The translations under genes were made by a program, and so were the position numbers. 64,000 bases of DNA from Rhizophagus irregularis. Its lineage: Eukaryota; Glomeromycota; Glomeromycetes; Glomerales; Glomeraceae. Positions within the stretch are counted from its first letter, which is position 1, and each line of letters starts with the position of its first letter. This document shows, in pieces, positions 11,523-23,370 of this stretch. A model generated the notes under the pieces. It worked only from the letters and a program-made list of their open reading frames with translations. It made no database searches and had not been told where the DNA came from. The DNA lies in NCBI RefSeq assembly GCF_026210795.1, contig NC_089455.1:744001-808000 (forward strand), given 5' to 3'.

Positions 11523-14043
11523 TTAAGAATCAACTTCCAAAAAGAAATAATTACCACCTATAATTTTGGAAAAAATAAATACATTCATCAATGCATTCCT
11601 TAAATATATTAATTACAAGATTAAAATCTTTCACTTACTTGACTTTTGTTCTTGATCGTTCTGGGAATTCAATTTATTTATTCTTGGCCTAAAATTGGTT
11701 GGATCACGTCTAAACGTGATCTCGAGAGATTTGAGAAACTTATTCATACCCGACAATAGTGATTGTGGACTAAATAATATTGATAAGGTTATTATCATAT
11801 TTTATAAATTTTTATCAAAATAATATACTCTAAACTTACGTAGTTGCTGTAGCCTCTACTGATGGCATTCCTTCATACAAAACAACACGATCTGCTAAAT
11901 AAGTAGCCATAATAAAGTCATGTTCTACAACAAAGGCTGTTTTTTTGCTATGAAGAATGAATCTAAAATAAAGGAATGCACATAGATATATAAATAATTC
12001 CAATAAAAATTATTGATAATTTTAAACATGAATATATGGAAATATATTTACCTTTTGATGACTTTAGCTGCAACAATACGTTGTTCTGAATCCAAGTACG
12101 CGGAGGGTTCATCAATCAAATATATGTCCGCTGGTTTCCCTAATGCCAGCACAATTGCTACACGTTGAAGTTCACCACCAGATAAAGTTGCTACTTCTTG
12201 ATCAATAATATTTTCAATTTGCATCGGCTTCACAACATCAGTTTGAAATTGTGCATGTGTGAAGGAATTTCTGATCTTATCATGCAGAAGACTGCGTACT
12301 GTTCCCACGTATTTTGGTGAAATCTTTTGTGGTTTGTAACTAACATTCAACTCGGGAATTTGTTCATCACCATCAGCTTTAATTGCACCAGCCAATAATC
12401 TGATGAACGTTGTTTTACCGGTTCCATTTTCTCCAAGCATAACAATAATTTCAGAATCCGTGAATTCACCAGCCTTAACGCTTAACTTAAAATTTCCTAT
12501 TAATCATGCAATAATTATAATTAGTAATGGAAGAATCTATTTAAATAAGGATATGTTGACTTTACCTAATGTTTTTTTCATATCTGGATATCTATATCTT
12601 CTATGTTTTTCTACTTCCTTTTCATCCTCGGCAGTTTCTGCCAGTTTAAACGTTAAAGATTCTTCACGAAATCTCAGATTCTCTGTTGGCACCTTACCAT
12701 CCAAGAATATATTAATACCTTCGCGAATTGAGAAAGGCATAGTAACAACACCATACACTGAGGGGACACCATAAAGCACGCAAATGAAATCAGATAAATA
12801 ATCCAAAACTGACAAGTCATGTTCTACAACAATGACGTAACTTAAAAAAATTAAATGTAAATTAATTAGATTAGGGGAATCTTTTAATTTTACTCATTTC
12901 AATTATAAAATAAATTACCAATCGGGCGTTAATAAAGATCTTATTGCCTTAGCGGCATTCAAACGTTGTTTGACATCCAAATACGATGACGGCTCATCGA
13001 ACATGTAGCTAAATCAAGGTTATAAATTAACAAAGCTATATTTTTATTGTTCACAATAAATTAATACCAAATGAATATTTAACACTCACATATCAGCTTT
13101 TTGGATACACACAACAGCAATAGCAAAACGTTGAAGCTCCCCACCTGATAACTCTTTTACTTGGCGTCCCAAAACGTCTTTTAGATCTAATACATCGATC
13201 ATATCATCTTTATTATTTTTTTCCGATTTATTATTTATCAACGTTTCAACAATTCCATTAACAGCTTTTGGAATTTGGTCTACGTACTGGGGTTTGATTA
13301 TTGCCTGATGCCAAAATGAATAAATAAAAAAGATCAGATGAAATATTAACATAATCCAGTGAATAAGTTAAAACTACCTTCAAATTATCCTCTAAAATTT
13401 TTGTAAAATAGTTTTGCAATTCATTTCCTCGAAAGTATTTTAGAATATCCTGCCAATCTGGGGGATCCTTAAATCATGCAAGGTAAATTATTGCACAATT
13501 AGATTCTATGCGCGAACAAATAACCTAAATACATACGATATAACACTCACGTTGAATTTTCCTAAATTTGGTTTCAATTTCCCAGCCAAAATTTTCAGTG
13601 CAGTACTTTTACCAATACCATTAGTACCAACCAATCCTAGAACTTGACCAGGTCTAGGAACAGGTAATTTATGAAGTTTAAAAGAGTTGGCATTGTAACG
13701 GTGAGTAACTTGTCTTTCAAGGTTGGTGGGTAAGTTAATAATCATAATAGCACCGAATGGGCATTTCTTAATGCAAATACCACAACCAATACACAGTTCC
13801 TCAGAAATGTAAGCAATTTTACTCTCGGGAGTAACTTCAATGCAAAGTTTACCTGTTGAGAAAATAAATGTGCCGTGAAATATTTACAGATCAAAAAAAA
13901 AGAAAAGGAAAAGACTTTAAAATACAAATAAAATGTTTACCCATTCTAACAACAGGACATGATTTTTTACATTCCTGTCTACATTTTTTCGGTTTGCATT
14001 TATCAGAACTAACAATGGCAATTCTGGTATGTTTTTCACTCAT
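11523..14043 (-). CDS. RLI1: ATP-binding cassette protein ABCE1 / RNase L inhibitor (ribosome recycling factor)
   Basis: Ten exons: 13941-14043, 13551-13852, 13378-13467, 13090-13304, 12919-13008, 12566-12840, 12052-12496, 11840-11962, 11639-11769 and 11523-11557. They join in frame to 602 residues, the normal family length (yeast 608, human 599). The N-terminus carries the two 4Fe-4S motifs: C16, C21, C25, C29 followed by Pro, and C55, C58, C61, C65 followed by Pro. NBD1 has Walker A GTNGIGKS (110-117), signature LSGGELQR (about 217) and Walker [14 protein letters not shown]2 has GENGTGKT (about 380), a second LSGGELQR and [10 protein letters not shown]. The C-terminus ends [11 protein letters not shown], encoded by a 35-nt last exon. 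ABCE1 splits terminated ribosomes into subunits with eRF1/Dom34 and is essential in eukaryotes. It is divergent from TRL1 across 289 bp. Pieces of its last exons recur within the adjoining GNAT array. Confidence 0.95.
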
Positions 14044-14332
14044 AATGGCCAAGTAATCAAATGTAAAAAAAAAAAACCGAAAAAGTGATTTATAACTGCG
14101 GTAAATGAAAAAAATTTTTGATTATGTCATATTATATAATCAATTATCAACTGATGTAGATTCTTTAAAAAAAATTTCTGCGCAAACCGCAGAACCGCAG
14201 TTAGAGAGCAGCTATATAATGTAGTAGAATTCAATGTTGGCAAATAAACTTTTAAAATAAACTCGACTAAATTTGGATAGTTTCAAAGCATATATTTTAC
14301 GTAATTGAATCTCTGGATTTTTGTCAATAGTC
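14044..14332. promoter_or_regulatory. Shared divergent promoter region of ABCE1 and TRL1
   Basis: The 289 bp between the two start codons must contain both promoters, since the genes are transcribed away from each other. The sequence is AT-rich with a short imperfect repeat (GCGGT / ACCGCAG near 14098 and 14190). No specific factor site is recognised. Confidence 0.5.
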
Positions 14333-17143
14333 ATGGATTTGAATCTAAGTACTTTATTCATTTTTATAGTTGTTTTTATATTTTACAGAAAATTTACAAG
14401 GTTAGAACTAAATAACACTTTATTTGATGTAAAATATGTTTGTTCAAAGGAGATAAAAGTATTTATTGGTAAATATGATTTAATCTTTATTATCGTTTTC
14501 TATTTTTTATAGCATTTCAACAAAAAATAAAAATGACACAAGAAATGTAGACGGCGAGAATGCGTCTGATGAAATCAAAAAATCGACAAAATCCGACACA
14601 AGCCAAGACTCAATACAAATAGATCCAGTTACTCAAAAAGACTTAACAGAAGCTGACGAACTAATTTCTAATCTTTATAAATCTAAGGGAAAAAAAGTTA
14701 AAAGAAATGAATTTGTTCACAAATCCTCTGGGGTCACGCTTTCTTCGTGGAAGATGAACGAATGGGATTACAAAAAACATCGCACTCCTACACAAGCTAG
14801 GGGACTATTTACAAGAGAAACAAATAGTAAAAATGAAATAGTCATCCGTGGTTATGATAAGTTCTTTAATATTGATGAAGTAACAGAAACTAAGGTTTGT
14901 TGATTCATATGTTATTTTCGACCAAAATTAGACGATCACTAAATTAACCAATTAAAATTTCTAGTGGGAGGAAATTGTTACACAAACCAAAGGACCTTAT
15001 GAAGTTACGGTCAAGGAAAATGGATGCATTATATTCATTAGTGGACTTCCGGGAGATTATATTGTAGTTACAAGTAAACATTCAATGGGTGAAAGAGAAA
15101 ATGCTTTAGCTCATGCTGTTGTAGGTGAACAATGGCTTGATAAACATTTGAAGAAAGTAGGTAGGACTAAAGAAGAGTTGGCAAATTTCTTATACAAAAA
15201 CAGATCGACTGCAGTAGCGGAGGTAAATTCTATTTATTTTCTTGTGATAAACATATTTTTTAACGAGGGAATTAAAAAAATGCGTTATTGCTCGTGCCCA
15301 AATCACCAATAGTTATGTGACGACCAATTTGAAGAGCACGTGCTTCCATATGCGCAAGATAGTTATGGATTATATCTTCACGGAATTAATCTTAATACAG
15401 CCGATCTCAAAACATGGCCAAGTAAAATAGTCACAAATTTTGCAAAGGAATGGGGTTTTAATCCAGTTAAATATTATGTAAAGCAAACTGTAGACGAGGT
15501 TAAAAGTTTCATTAATGTAATCAAAGAAAAAAGGGTGCTAGATGATAGACCAATTGAAGGATTTGTTATCCGAACTAAAACTGTTTCAACAGGGCAAGAT
15601 TTCTTCTTTAAAATCAAATATGATGAACCATACCTTATGTACCGTGAATGGAGAGAAATTACTAGAGCGGCTTTAAGTAAGAAAAAACCAAGAACAACTT
15701 ATGCGCTGAGTAAACAATATCTAGAATGGGTTACAGAAAAGATCAAAACGCATCCTAAACTTTTTGAGGAGTATGGTAAAAATAAAGGAATTTTCCGTGT
15801 TAGAGACATGTTCTTGGAATATCTGAATAATAAAGGTGATATCCAGACCTTTGCAAAAATTCCACAAGAAGAAATCAAAACATTATTGGTTCCGGTTGGT
15901 ACAATAGGGTGTGGTAAGTATTTTGTTAACTCGTCATCTTTTTCGTCATGTAGGAGTAATTCATTTTTATTATCTATTTACAGGCAAAACGACCCTTTTT
16001 TTAGCACTAGCAAAATTATTTTCATTTGCTCATATACAAAATGATAACATTATTGGAAAAAAAGCACGAATTGAATTTTACAGAAGTATAAACGAAAGCC
16101 TAAGCAGCCACAGTGGTGTACTTGCAGACAGGTAAAAAGAGTAAAACTATTGTTTATTTTAAGAGTTTATTAATATAATGAATCTCATATATAATTTCAG
16201 GAATAATCATATAATAGAGTTGCGTAAGACTTTGATAGAAGCAGTGAAAAGTAATTTATCAAACGTCCGTATTGTAGCTATTTACTGGAATCATGAAGAT
16301 CGAACTAAGAATGAAATTTTCAAAATAACGTCTAAACGCGTAGTTTCTCGGGGAGAAAACCATCAGTCTCTTACTCCCAAAAATGTAGAATATGAGAATG
16401 TCATGTGGAGATTTTTGAATGACTTTCAACCTTTGAATTCAAATAACAAAATAGATAACCAATTTGATCATGTCATTGAATTAGATGTTGCCAATGATGT
16501 TAAAACTAACCTTGAAACTGTTATTAATGAATTAAAACCGATTCTTGGGTTTGAAAAACCTAGTGAAGATAAAATTGAAAAAGTTTTAGAAGAGATAAGT
16601 GATTACAAACCAACAGTCCGTAAAATTGTTGGCAATAAACCGCCTAAAGTTTCATTTTATGGAATAAAATTGGATTTTAACGTACAAGAATTTCTCTCTG
16701 ATTATTATAATAAACATCCAAACGAAGATTCTGGAATTTTCAAGAAATTGGTTCAAGGGGAACGTATTGGTTTTGAACATCATGTTACGCTCATTCATTC
16801 TAAAGAATTAAAAATAGATCCACCGGACTACAAAAAAAAGAAGCTCTGGGAACAATACGAAAAAATATGTAAAGATCTTCCTCAAGTGAAAGTACATATT
16901 AATAAGATAGTTTTCGATTCACAAATTATGGCTCTTGTTGTAGATAGAATTGTTCCATCAGAGATTCGTTCTACGAATAAAATTATGCATGTTACTATTG
17001 GTACAGTAGACAATAACGTAAAACACTTCCAAGCAAATACAGTATGCGAATCAGCATTGTCTAAAGAAAACCAATCCGAGATCTGTGTCACTAATTTGGA
17101 AAATGAACTGGTAGTAGATGGAACTGTAAAAGCATTTTATTGA
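14333..17143 (+). CDS. TRL1: Fungal tRNA ligase Trl1 (ligase, polynucleotide kinase and cyclic phosphodiesterase)
   Basis: Six exons: 14333-14400, 14513-14894, 14965-15222, 15313-15913, 15984-16131 and 16201-17143, giving 799 residues (yeast Trl1 is 827). The adenylyltransferase domain carries the nucleotidyl lysine motif K167-ENG in VTVKENGCIIFIS. It is preceded by WKMNEWDY and RGYDKFFN and followed by EGFVIRTK, FFFKIKYDEPYLMYREWRE. The kinase domain has the P-loop GTIGCGKTT (about 432-440), encoded across an intron. The C-terminal phosphodiesterase has both HxT motifs, HHVTLIHS (about 680) and MHVTIGT (about 749). The enzyme heals and joins tRNA exons after intron removal and, in yeast, the HAC1 mRNA exons. 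The first exon is less certain: it encodes a hydrophobic stretch (LSTLFIFIVVFIFY), and the join to exon 2 relies on a GTTAGA donor. From exon 2 onward the call is firm. It converges with 4CL copy A 90 bp downstream. Confidence 0.92.
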
Positions 17144-17233
17144 TGATTTTAATTTATCATGAATGAATAAAAAAATATTACTTTATTAGGAACGAGATTT
17201 TAGCACACTTTACAATGTTACAATAAACATGTC

Positions 17234-19645
17234 TTAAATACGTTCATTCCTAGCTCTTTCTCTTAAAGATCTTCTCAAAATTTTACCAGCAGAACTTTTA
17301 GGAATTTTATCGGTAAAACATACACCACCACGCAATTTTTTATGCGGAGCAACTCTTTGAGAGACAAAATCTTTAATTTCTTCTTTCAACTCATCAGATT
17401 GAATTTCATTTTGTTTTAATACTACATATGCTAACGGATATTCCGTTGCTTGTTCATCAGAATTTACACCAATTACAGCACAATCAGTAATTGATGGATG
17501 AGTAAGCAAAACTGATTCAAGTTCAGCTGGAGCCACCTGGAATCCCTATATTTGTCATAAGTTTTTTAGAAGAGCATCTTAAAAGAGATCGATAATTAAT
17601 TATCCGTTTTCAGTTTACCTTATATTTTATTAATTCTTTAACGCGATCGACAATAAAAAAGTTTCCTACAAGACAAATCGGTTTTTTTTATAAAATTTTA
17701 TTTTAAAATTATAATTATTTTTTTTTTTTAGATAAATATATTATACCTTGAGGATTAACATATCCCAAATCTCCAGTATGGAACCAGCCATCACTATCAA
17801 TACACGCATCCGTAGCTTCTTTATTATTAAGATAGCCCTATATGAATATAAATAATTGCATATATCGTATAATTAAACGTATATATTTTATTGATTTTAA
17901 ACATCAATAAAAAAAATTTACCTTCATAACATTTGGACCTCGAATATAAAATTCGCCTTTTTCATCAAATTCAAGTTCTATAATAAATCGAATTTGTTTA
18001 GCCTATTTTTTACTTTAGATTTATTGTTATAAATAGTAAATAATAATAGTTACCTTTATTATTTTCTGAAATTATCTTACATTCCACGTTTGGAAGAAGA
18101 ATTCCAATTGAGCCTAAAAAAAAAGATGATGAAATTTAGGGAATACGCGTTTCGTTAACGAAAAGTCACATGACAACTCTGACAACTCAATTTACCATCG
18201 ACAATGTTATCAGTTTTCGTCACGATTGCAAATGGAGTTGTTTCAGTTAATCCTAAAAGAAATAATAAAAATATAAGCAAAACAATATTTCGAGTAAAAA
18301 AATATTAGTTCAAATACGTACCATAAGCTTGTTTGATCGGAACTTTATAAATTTCAACAAATTTTGTAGATAAATCTTTACTCAAAGGAGCAGCAGCACT
18401 TATAGCCAATTTTAAACTTGATAGATCATACTTTCTCGCTATAGGATTATTAACCAAGAGCAAAACTATAGGGGGAACGATTGGAGCTATATTTACTTTA
18501 TAATCTTGAATCGCACGACAAAATTTTTCCAATTCGAATTTACGAAGGAGAACACATGAAGCTCCCTTGAAATTACAATGAAAAATAAAAAACCGATAAA
18601 CCAAAAAATGGGAGAAGAAAATAAATTAGCTCGTGACAGAAGGAATGAAGACAAAATTTTTATATACCTTAAGAATAACAAAGTGTATAAAAAGGGTCAA
18701 TCCGTATATATGGAAGGAAGGCTAAATTCGAAAAAATTATGTAATTAGTTAAGCACATTAAGTACGTGTTCCAACCCAAAAATTAGTTATAACTTACGAG
18801 AGTTCCTATATAAACATTTTCATGATTTATTTGATCCTCAAAAACATCGAGTTGACTTAAATTTGAAACCATATTATAGTGCGTGGTTTCAACTCCTTTA
18901 TTTTTTCCTGTGGTACCGGAACTATAACATAAATAAGCAGTAGTTGATTTTACTTCTTCCGGTGTATATTCTACTGGATTAATTTCTTGATCAGAAAGTA
19001 AGGATAAGAAAGGTAGAAAATCATTGATTTCATTTTCATCAAATAAAAGTATTTTGGATTCGGGAATATTTGCTACTTTTGCGGCCTTGATAGCTTTTTC
19101 AAGATAATCAGGATGACATATAATAACAGATGCACCACTGTCTTTTAATTGAAAGGCAAATTCTTCAGATGTATATTCTGGATTAACCGGCGTTACTATT
19201 CCTCCTAAAAAAAAAAAAAAAAGTTAAAAAATTCGAGACAAAAAAATTACCTAGACCTTTTTTCTGTAACTTTTATTTACCAGCTGCGATTGCACCAAAG
19301 ATAACTACTGGATAATCAATCTAAAAAAGAAAAAGGAAAAGAGAAATATTATAAAGAATTGTTTTAATAATTTATTTTATATATATATCACAAATAGGTA
19401 TCGCTTACATGATTAGGAGAATATATTGCCAAAACATCTCCACGTTTAAATCCGATTTTGTTTATCAATCCAAATGCCAATTTCTTTGAATTAGTTTTAA
19501 GTTGACCGAATGTTAATTTTTTATCGGTATTACCATCAATAAAAATAGCTTTATCATCATCAATTCCATAAGGATTACTAGTAATAAATTGATAAACTCC
19601 GATTTTTTTAATATCAACATCAGAAAACTTGGATCTGAAAATCAT
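17234..19645 (-). CDS. 4-coumarate:CoA ligase-like acyl-CoA synthetase, copy A (intact)
   Basis: Eleven exons: 19409-19645, 19281-19320, 18798-19204, 18668-18721, 18322-18565, 18196-18252, 18054-18113, 17922-17977, 17747-17837, 17619-17665 and 17234-17545. All phases agree, giving 534 residues, the usual 4CL length. ANL-family motifs in order: the AMP-binding loop [11 protein letters not shown] (about 186-196), FHIYGL (about 231), YGLTE (about 327), [31 protein letters not shown] and the C-terminal catalytic Lys in SSAGKILRR (about 519). Such enzymes adenylate a carboxylic acid and transfer it to CoA; the acid here cannot be told from sequence. The loop has KNKG where 4CLs usually have LPKG. 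Exon 4 codes PSFHIYG where copy C has PFFHIYG. The protein ends ARNERI, with no peroxisomal SKL signal. It is the copy nearest TRL1 and head of a six-member array. Confidence 0.92.
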
Positions 19646-20685
19646 TTTTAGTATATGTATAAATTATAAGTATGTTTGATTCCTGCGAAAAGAGGTCAAT
19701 TTATATAAAAATTTCATCTATAAAACTCATTGATACTGACGATTATCTATCGATTTTATAAAATTTTCCTATTATGAATCTTTTAATAAGATTAAAATCT
19801 AGACGTACATATGGTGTATAGTAACAACAGCACCGTAAATAGAAGATTTGGGTTAGGCTTGTTGTTATCAATTATGTACTAATTAATATATTGTTGATTC
19901 ACAAACAAATAATCTCCCTTTTCATGAAAGTAGACAAATAACTAGACAAATTAAATCCATTCATACATTTTTTTAAGTATCACGATTTAATAAATTTGTC
20001 AAAGTAGTACAATGTGTGTTTGAATGATAATGTCGCAACATTCTATTTCTTTAAAATATACTAAATTTTACTATATTTAGAATCGATAATTTAAGTAATT
20101 TAAGTATAATTTAAGTCGGCTTCTTTACCATAAAAGAAATTCATCTATCAAAAAATGATGTATGAATTACACCCTTTTTTTTGTATAAAACTTCTGACAA
20201 ATAAAATTAGCTAGATCTTTCCTTTTTGCATAAATTTAATAAGAACATTGTACATATCTACGTATACATCAAAACAATGTAATCACAATAATACAAAAGA
20301 ATTAAATGGAACTTTCGAAACATTTATTCCCGACGTAACCTTTTCCCGACAACGATTTCCCGAAAGAACTTTTCCCGACATGATATTACCTCGACATGAC
20401 AATTTCCCGAAATCAAATTATGAAAAATGATAAATTTACTACGAAAAAATAAAATAAAAATAAATTTTCTTATATAATAAATAAATTAATGATCTTATGA
20501 AAAAAATTTATTAATTTAAAATATTAAATAATTTATATTTAAAATTATTACAAAAAAATATGAAATGGTCAACAATTATTTTCTAAATAGATTATTTTTG
20601 CTCAATTTATTTTGTATATCTATTTGTAAAACACTAATGTCGATTCAGAATTTGTTAGGAAAGATGTCGGGAATTGGTCCGACAA
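19646..20685. other. Spacer upstream of 4CL copy A
   Basis: Contains the presumed promoter of copy A just above 19645, a short run of TTTAAGTATA-type repeats near 20080-20110, and a partial copy of a dispersed repeat (TACGTATACATCAAAACAAT near 20260-20285) also seen near 22815, 29060, 30290 and 63200. A 60-codon frame at 20248-20430 has Pro/Arg/Thr-rich simple composition (repeated CCCGACA-type words) and no family signature; not called a gene. Confidence 0.4.
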
Positions 20686-20790
20686 CGATGTTACTATTGG
20701 TATAGTAGATATATTGCATGAAATATTTCCAAACAAATATCATTTAAAATAAGTCCTTGACTTGGAAAATTGAATGGGAATGGAGTTCGT
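20686..20790 (+). pseudogene. Fragment of the TRL1 3' end, copy T1
   Basis: GATGTTACTATTGGTATAGTAG at this place corresponds to the second HxT motif region of TRL1 (16986-17015). It is followed by TTTCCAAACAAAT (TRL1 TTCCAAGCAAAT) and CTTGGAAAATTGAATGG (TRL1 TTTGGAAAATGAACTGG). It lies immediately left of decayed 4CL copy B, in the same relation as true TRL1 has to 4CL copy A. Not coding. Confidence 0.75.
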
Positions 20791-20934
20791 CCTCCGATTG
20801 TTACTGTAATTGTTATTAATGATTTAAATATAATAATAATCAATCAAAATTAACAAAAAAAGGAAACACTATTGAATTTAAAATATAAATTAGGAATGAG
20901 ATTTTTTTTAACACTTTATATTGTTTACAATAAA

Positions 20935-22515
20935 CATTTCTTAAATACATTCATTTTTAGTTCTTTCTCTTAATAATCATATTAATATTTTACCAGTGGG
21001 TTTTTTCGATAAAATGAACACCAACAAGTAATCTTCTTGACTAATGAGAATTACACATGCTAACGGATATTCAGTTGGAATATTTACCAATTATAGCGAA
21101 CTGGAGAAACTTGCTGTTATTATATTTATGTTTTTAGAAGAGCATCTCTTAAAAGAGATTGTTTCGGTTTACCTTATACCATATAGTTCCGAACTTCCGA
21201 TTAAGAGATTGCTTCGGTTTACCTTATACCGTATAGTTCCGAAATTAAACAACCTTTTTATATTATAGGTATAACGTAACACAACATTGTGATCTATTAT
21301 ATCCAAGTTCTACTAATAAATCGAATTTTTTTTTTTACTTAGATTTGTTTATCTTTTGAAATTATCTTACATTCTACGAGCCTAACAAAAAAAGTTAAAT
21401 TAGGGGAATACGCGTTTCATAGATTATTGCGAATAACAAAAAGTCATATTATCAGTTTTCGTCATAATACAAATAGAGATGTTTCAGTTAAACCTAAAAG
21501 AAAAAAAGAAAATAATAAGCAAAAGAATATTTCTATCATAAAATAAAATTAGTTCAAAATACTTACCATAGGCTTACTTAATTGAATTGAAAAATTTCAA
21601 AAGATCTTAGTACATAATTTCTTATTTAAAGGAGCAGTAGCACTTATAGCCTATTTTAAACTTGATAGACCACAAAATTAGAGGAGGAACGATTGGAGCT
21701 ATATTTATTTCATAATCTCGAATTATACGAGCGATAAAATGCTCCTATTTCGAATTTACGAGAATAACACATGAATTACCCTTGAAATTGTAAAAAAAAT
21801 AAAAAAAAATCGAAGAAATAAATAAGTAGTTCGCGACAGAAGGAATGATGCCAAAGCTTTTTGTATACCTTAATATTAACAAAGTGTATAAGAAGTGTCA
21901 ATCCATATACTGTATATATGGAAGAAAGGCTAAATTCGGAAAATTATGTATTTAGTAAAGCGTATAATCGAAAAACACAAAAATAAATTATATTTATTTA
22001 AAGTGTGTGGTTTCAATGCTGTAGTTGATTTTTCTTCTTCTAGTGTATATTCTACTGAATTAATTTCTTGATTAGAGAATAAGGTGATTTCGCTTTTCAT
22101 CAAAATAAAAATATCTTGGATTCGTGAATATTTGTTGCGTCTGCAGTTTTGATAGCTTTGTTGAGATAACTAGGACGACTTATAATAACAGATGCACCAC
22201 AATCTATTAATTGAGAGGCAAATTCTTGATATATATTCTGGATTAACCGGCGTTATTAAAAAAGGTAAAATTCTGAATTCTGAACTATAAAATATCTAGT
22301 TCTTTTTTAGCTACGATTGTACTGAAGATAACTAGATTTAAAAATGATAAATAATTATTTCTAAAAATTATTTTGTTATTCCACGGGTACATGATTGGGA
22401 GAATATATTGCCAAAATGTCCTCACGTAACCCAACTTTATTTATCAATTCAAATGCATGTTAACTTTTTATCGGTAATACCATCAATAAAAATAACTTAT
22501 CAATATCATTTTTGT
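20935..22515 (-). pseudogene. 4CL-like acyl-CoA synthetase copy B, heavily decayed
   Basis: Recognisable in order are remnants of the C-terminal exon (20940-21080, ending with a TACATTCATTTTTAGTTC tail like copy E), the GNFF/DRVKE region, the SIGILL exon (about 21360), the LTETTPFA exon (about 21480), the PIVPPIV exon (about 21580-21780), the HIYG exon (about 21850-21910), part of exon 3 (about 22020-22240) and part of exon 1 (about 22390-22510). Every part carries deletions and stops, and several exons are largely missing. It is one of the two oldest-looking members of the array. Confidence 0.8.
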
Positions 22516-22734
22516 TCTACTATAAAATACGATTTATTCTTTGCAAAAAGAAGTTAATTTATATAAATATTTATAAAACTTTAATTTCACATGAGATTTT
22601 TATAAATTCATCGATTATGTGACCTTATTATTGATTACTTTGCACAATAATATATAGTCCTTCGTTACACTCCGGACTAACGAAACCTCTTTAATTTAAT
22701 AAAACCACGCAGTTTTCTATCCTCAGATTCAAAA

Positions 22735-23075
22735 TTCAAGTTACAGTTTAAATGTTCCACGTGACAAGCAGAAAGACCTACATATTTTGTCTTCGCTTAT
22801 ATAAATAAGAAAAAAGTGTGCACATCTACGTCATAAGCAGCGATGTGCACTGGAGCTATTAGAAACTTCCAATTCTTCCAAATTCCAACCTTCCAACCCA
22901 ATAAAATTTCTATTGAAAGCTTCAGTTCCAATACCATAGATTTACATATATATTATATGTAAGTAAGATAATATTATTGAAATGTTGGAATTGGAAGAAT
23001 TGGAAGGTCCAATTCCGATAAAAAGTCATTGAAAGCCTTCCAAAAACATCACTAATCACAGGTATCAAAGTATAC
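22735..23075. repeat. Dispersed repeat family R, copy R1 (interrupted)
   Basis: CCTCAGATTCAAAATTCAAG, then TTCCACGTGACAAGCAGA, then GTGTGCACATCTACG match R2 near 30180-30345 and, on the other strand, R3 near 63150-63376. The copy is split by the inverted-repeat element at 22838-23054 and resumes with ATCACAGGTATCAAAG. No coding potential. Confidence 0.6.
22838..23054. mobile_element. Short inverted-repeat element inserted in repeat R1
   Basis: The ends read CAGCGATGT at the left and the complement of TAGTGATGT at the right. The body contains an inverted pair, CTTCCAATTCTTCCAAATTCC against GGAATTGGAAGAATTGGAAG. Comparison with R2 and R3 shows that this block is an insertion. Flanking octamers GTCATAAG and ATCACAGG agree at 5 of 8 places, so a decayed 8-bp target duplication is possible but unproven. 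Confidence 0.5.
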
Positions 23076-23120
23076 AACGCATGCACAACAATTGAACTTC
23101 CGAAACATTTACTTTTCATT

Positions 23121-23272
23121 TACGAATAAAACCATGCATACAGTATTACTATTTGTACGGTAGATAATAGCATAAAAATCATTTCCCTGAAAATAAAATT
23201 AGTTCAAGATTTGTCATTAATTTAAAAAATTAAATTGATAATAGATGGAATAGTGATTTTATTAATGATTTT
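23121..23272 (+). pseudogene. Fragment of the TRL1 3' end, copy T2
   Basis: TTTACGAATAAAACCATGCA matches the TRL1 segment before the second HxT motif (CTACGAATAAAATTATGCAT). It is followed by GTAGATAATAGC, the TTTCCCTGAAAATAAAATTAG equivalent of the SALSKEN region, and GATAATAGATGGAAT (TRL1 GGTAGTAGATGGAAC). It lies 98 bp left of 4CL copy C, matching the 90-bp distance of TRL1 from copy A. Confidence 0.8.
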
Positions 23273-23370
23273 AAGTATAATAATAATCAATCATAAAATG
23301 AACAAAAAGAAAACACTACTGAATTAAAAATATAAATTAGAAACCTTTACAATGTTACAATAAATATTTC

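Noticed and set aside
12403-12774. 123-codon plus-strand frame across ABCE1 exons
   Set aside because: Antisense to well-supported ABCE1 exons and crosses an intron.
20248-20430. 60-codon frame with repeated CCCGACA-type words
   Set aside because: Simple-sequence composition and position inside spacer and repeat DNA; no support as a gene.
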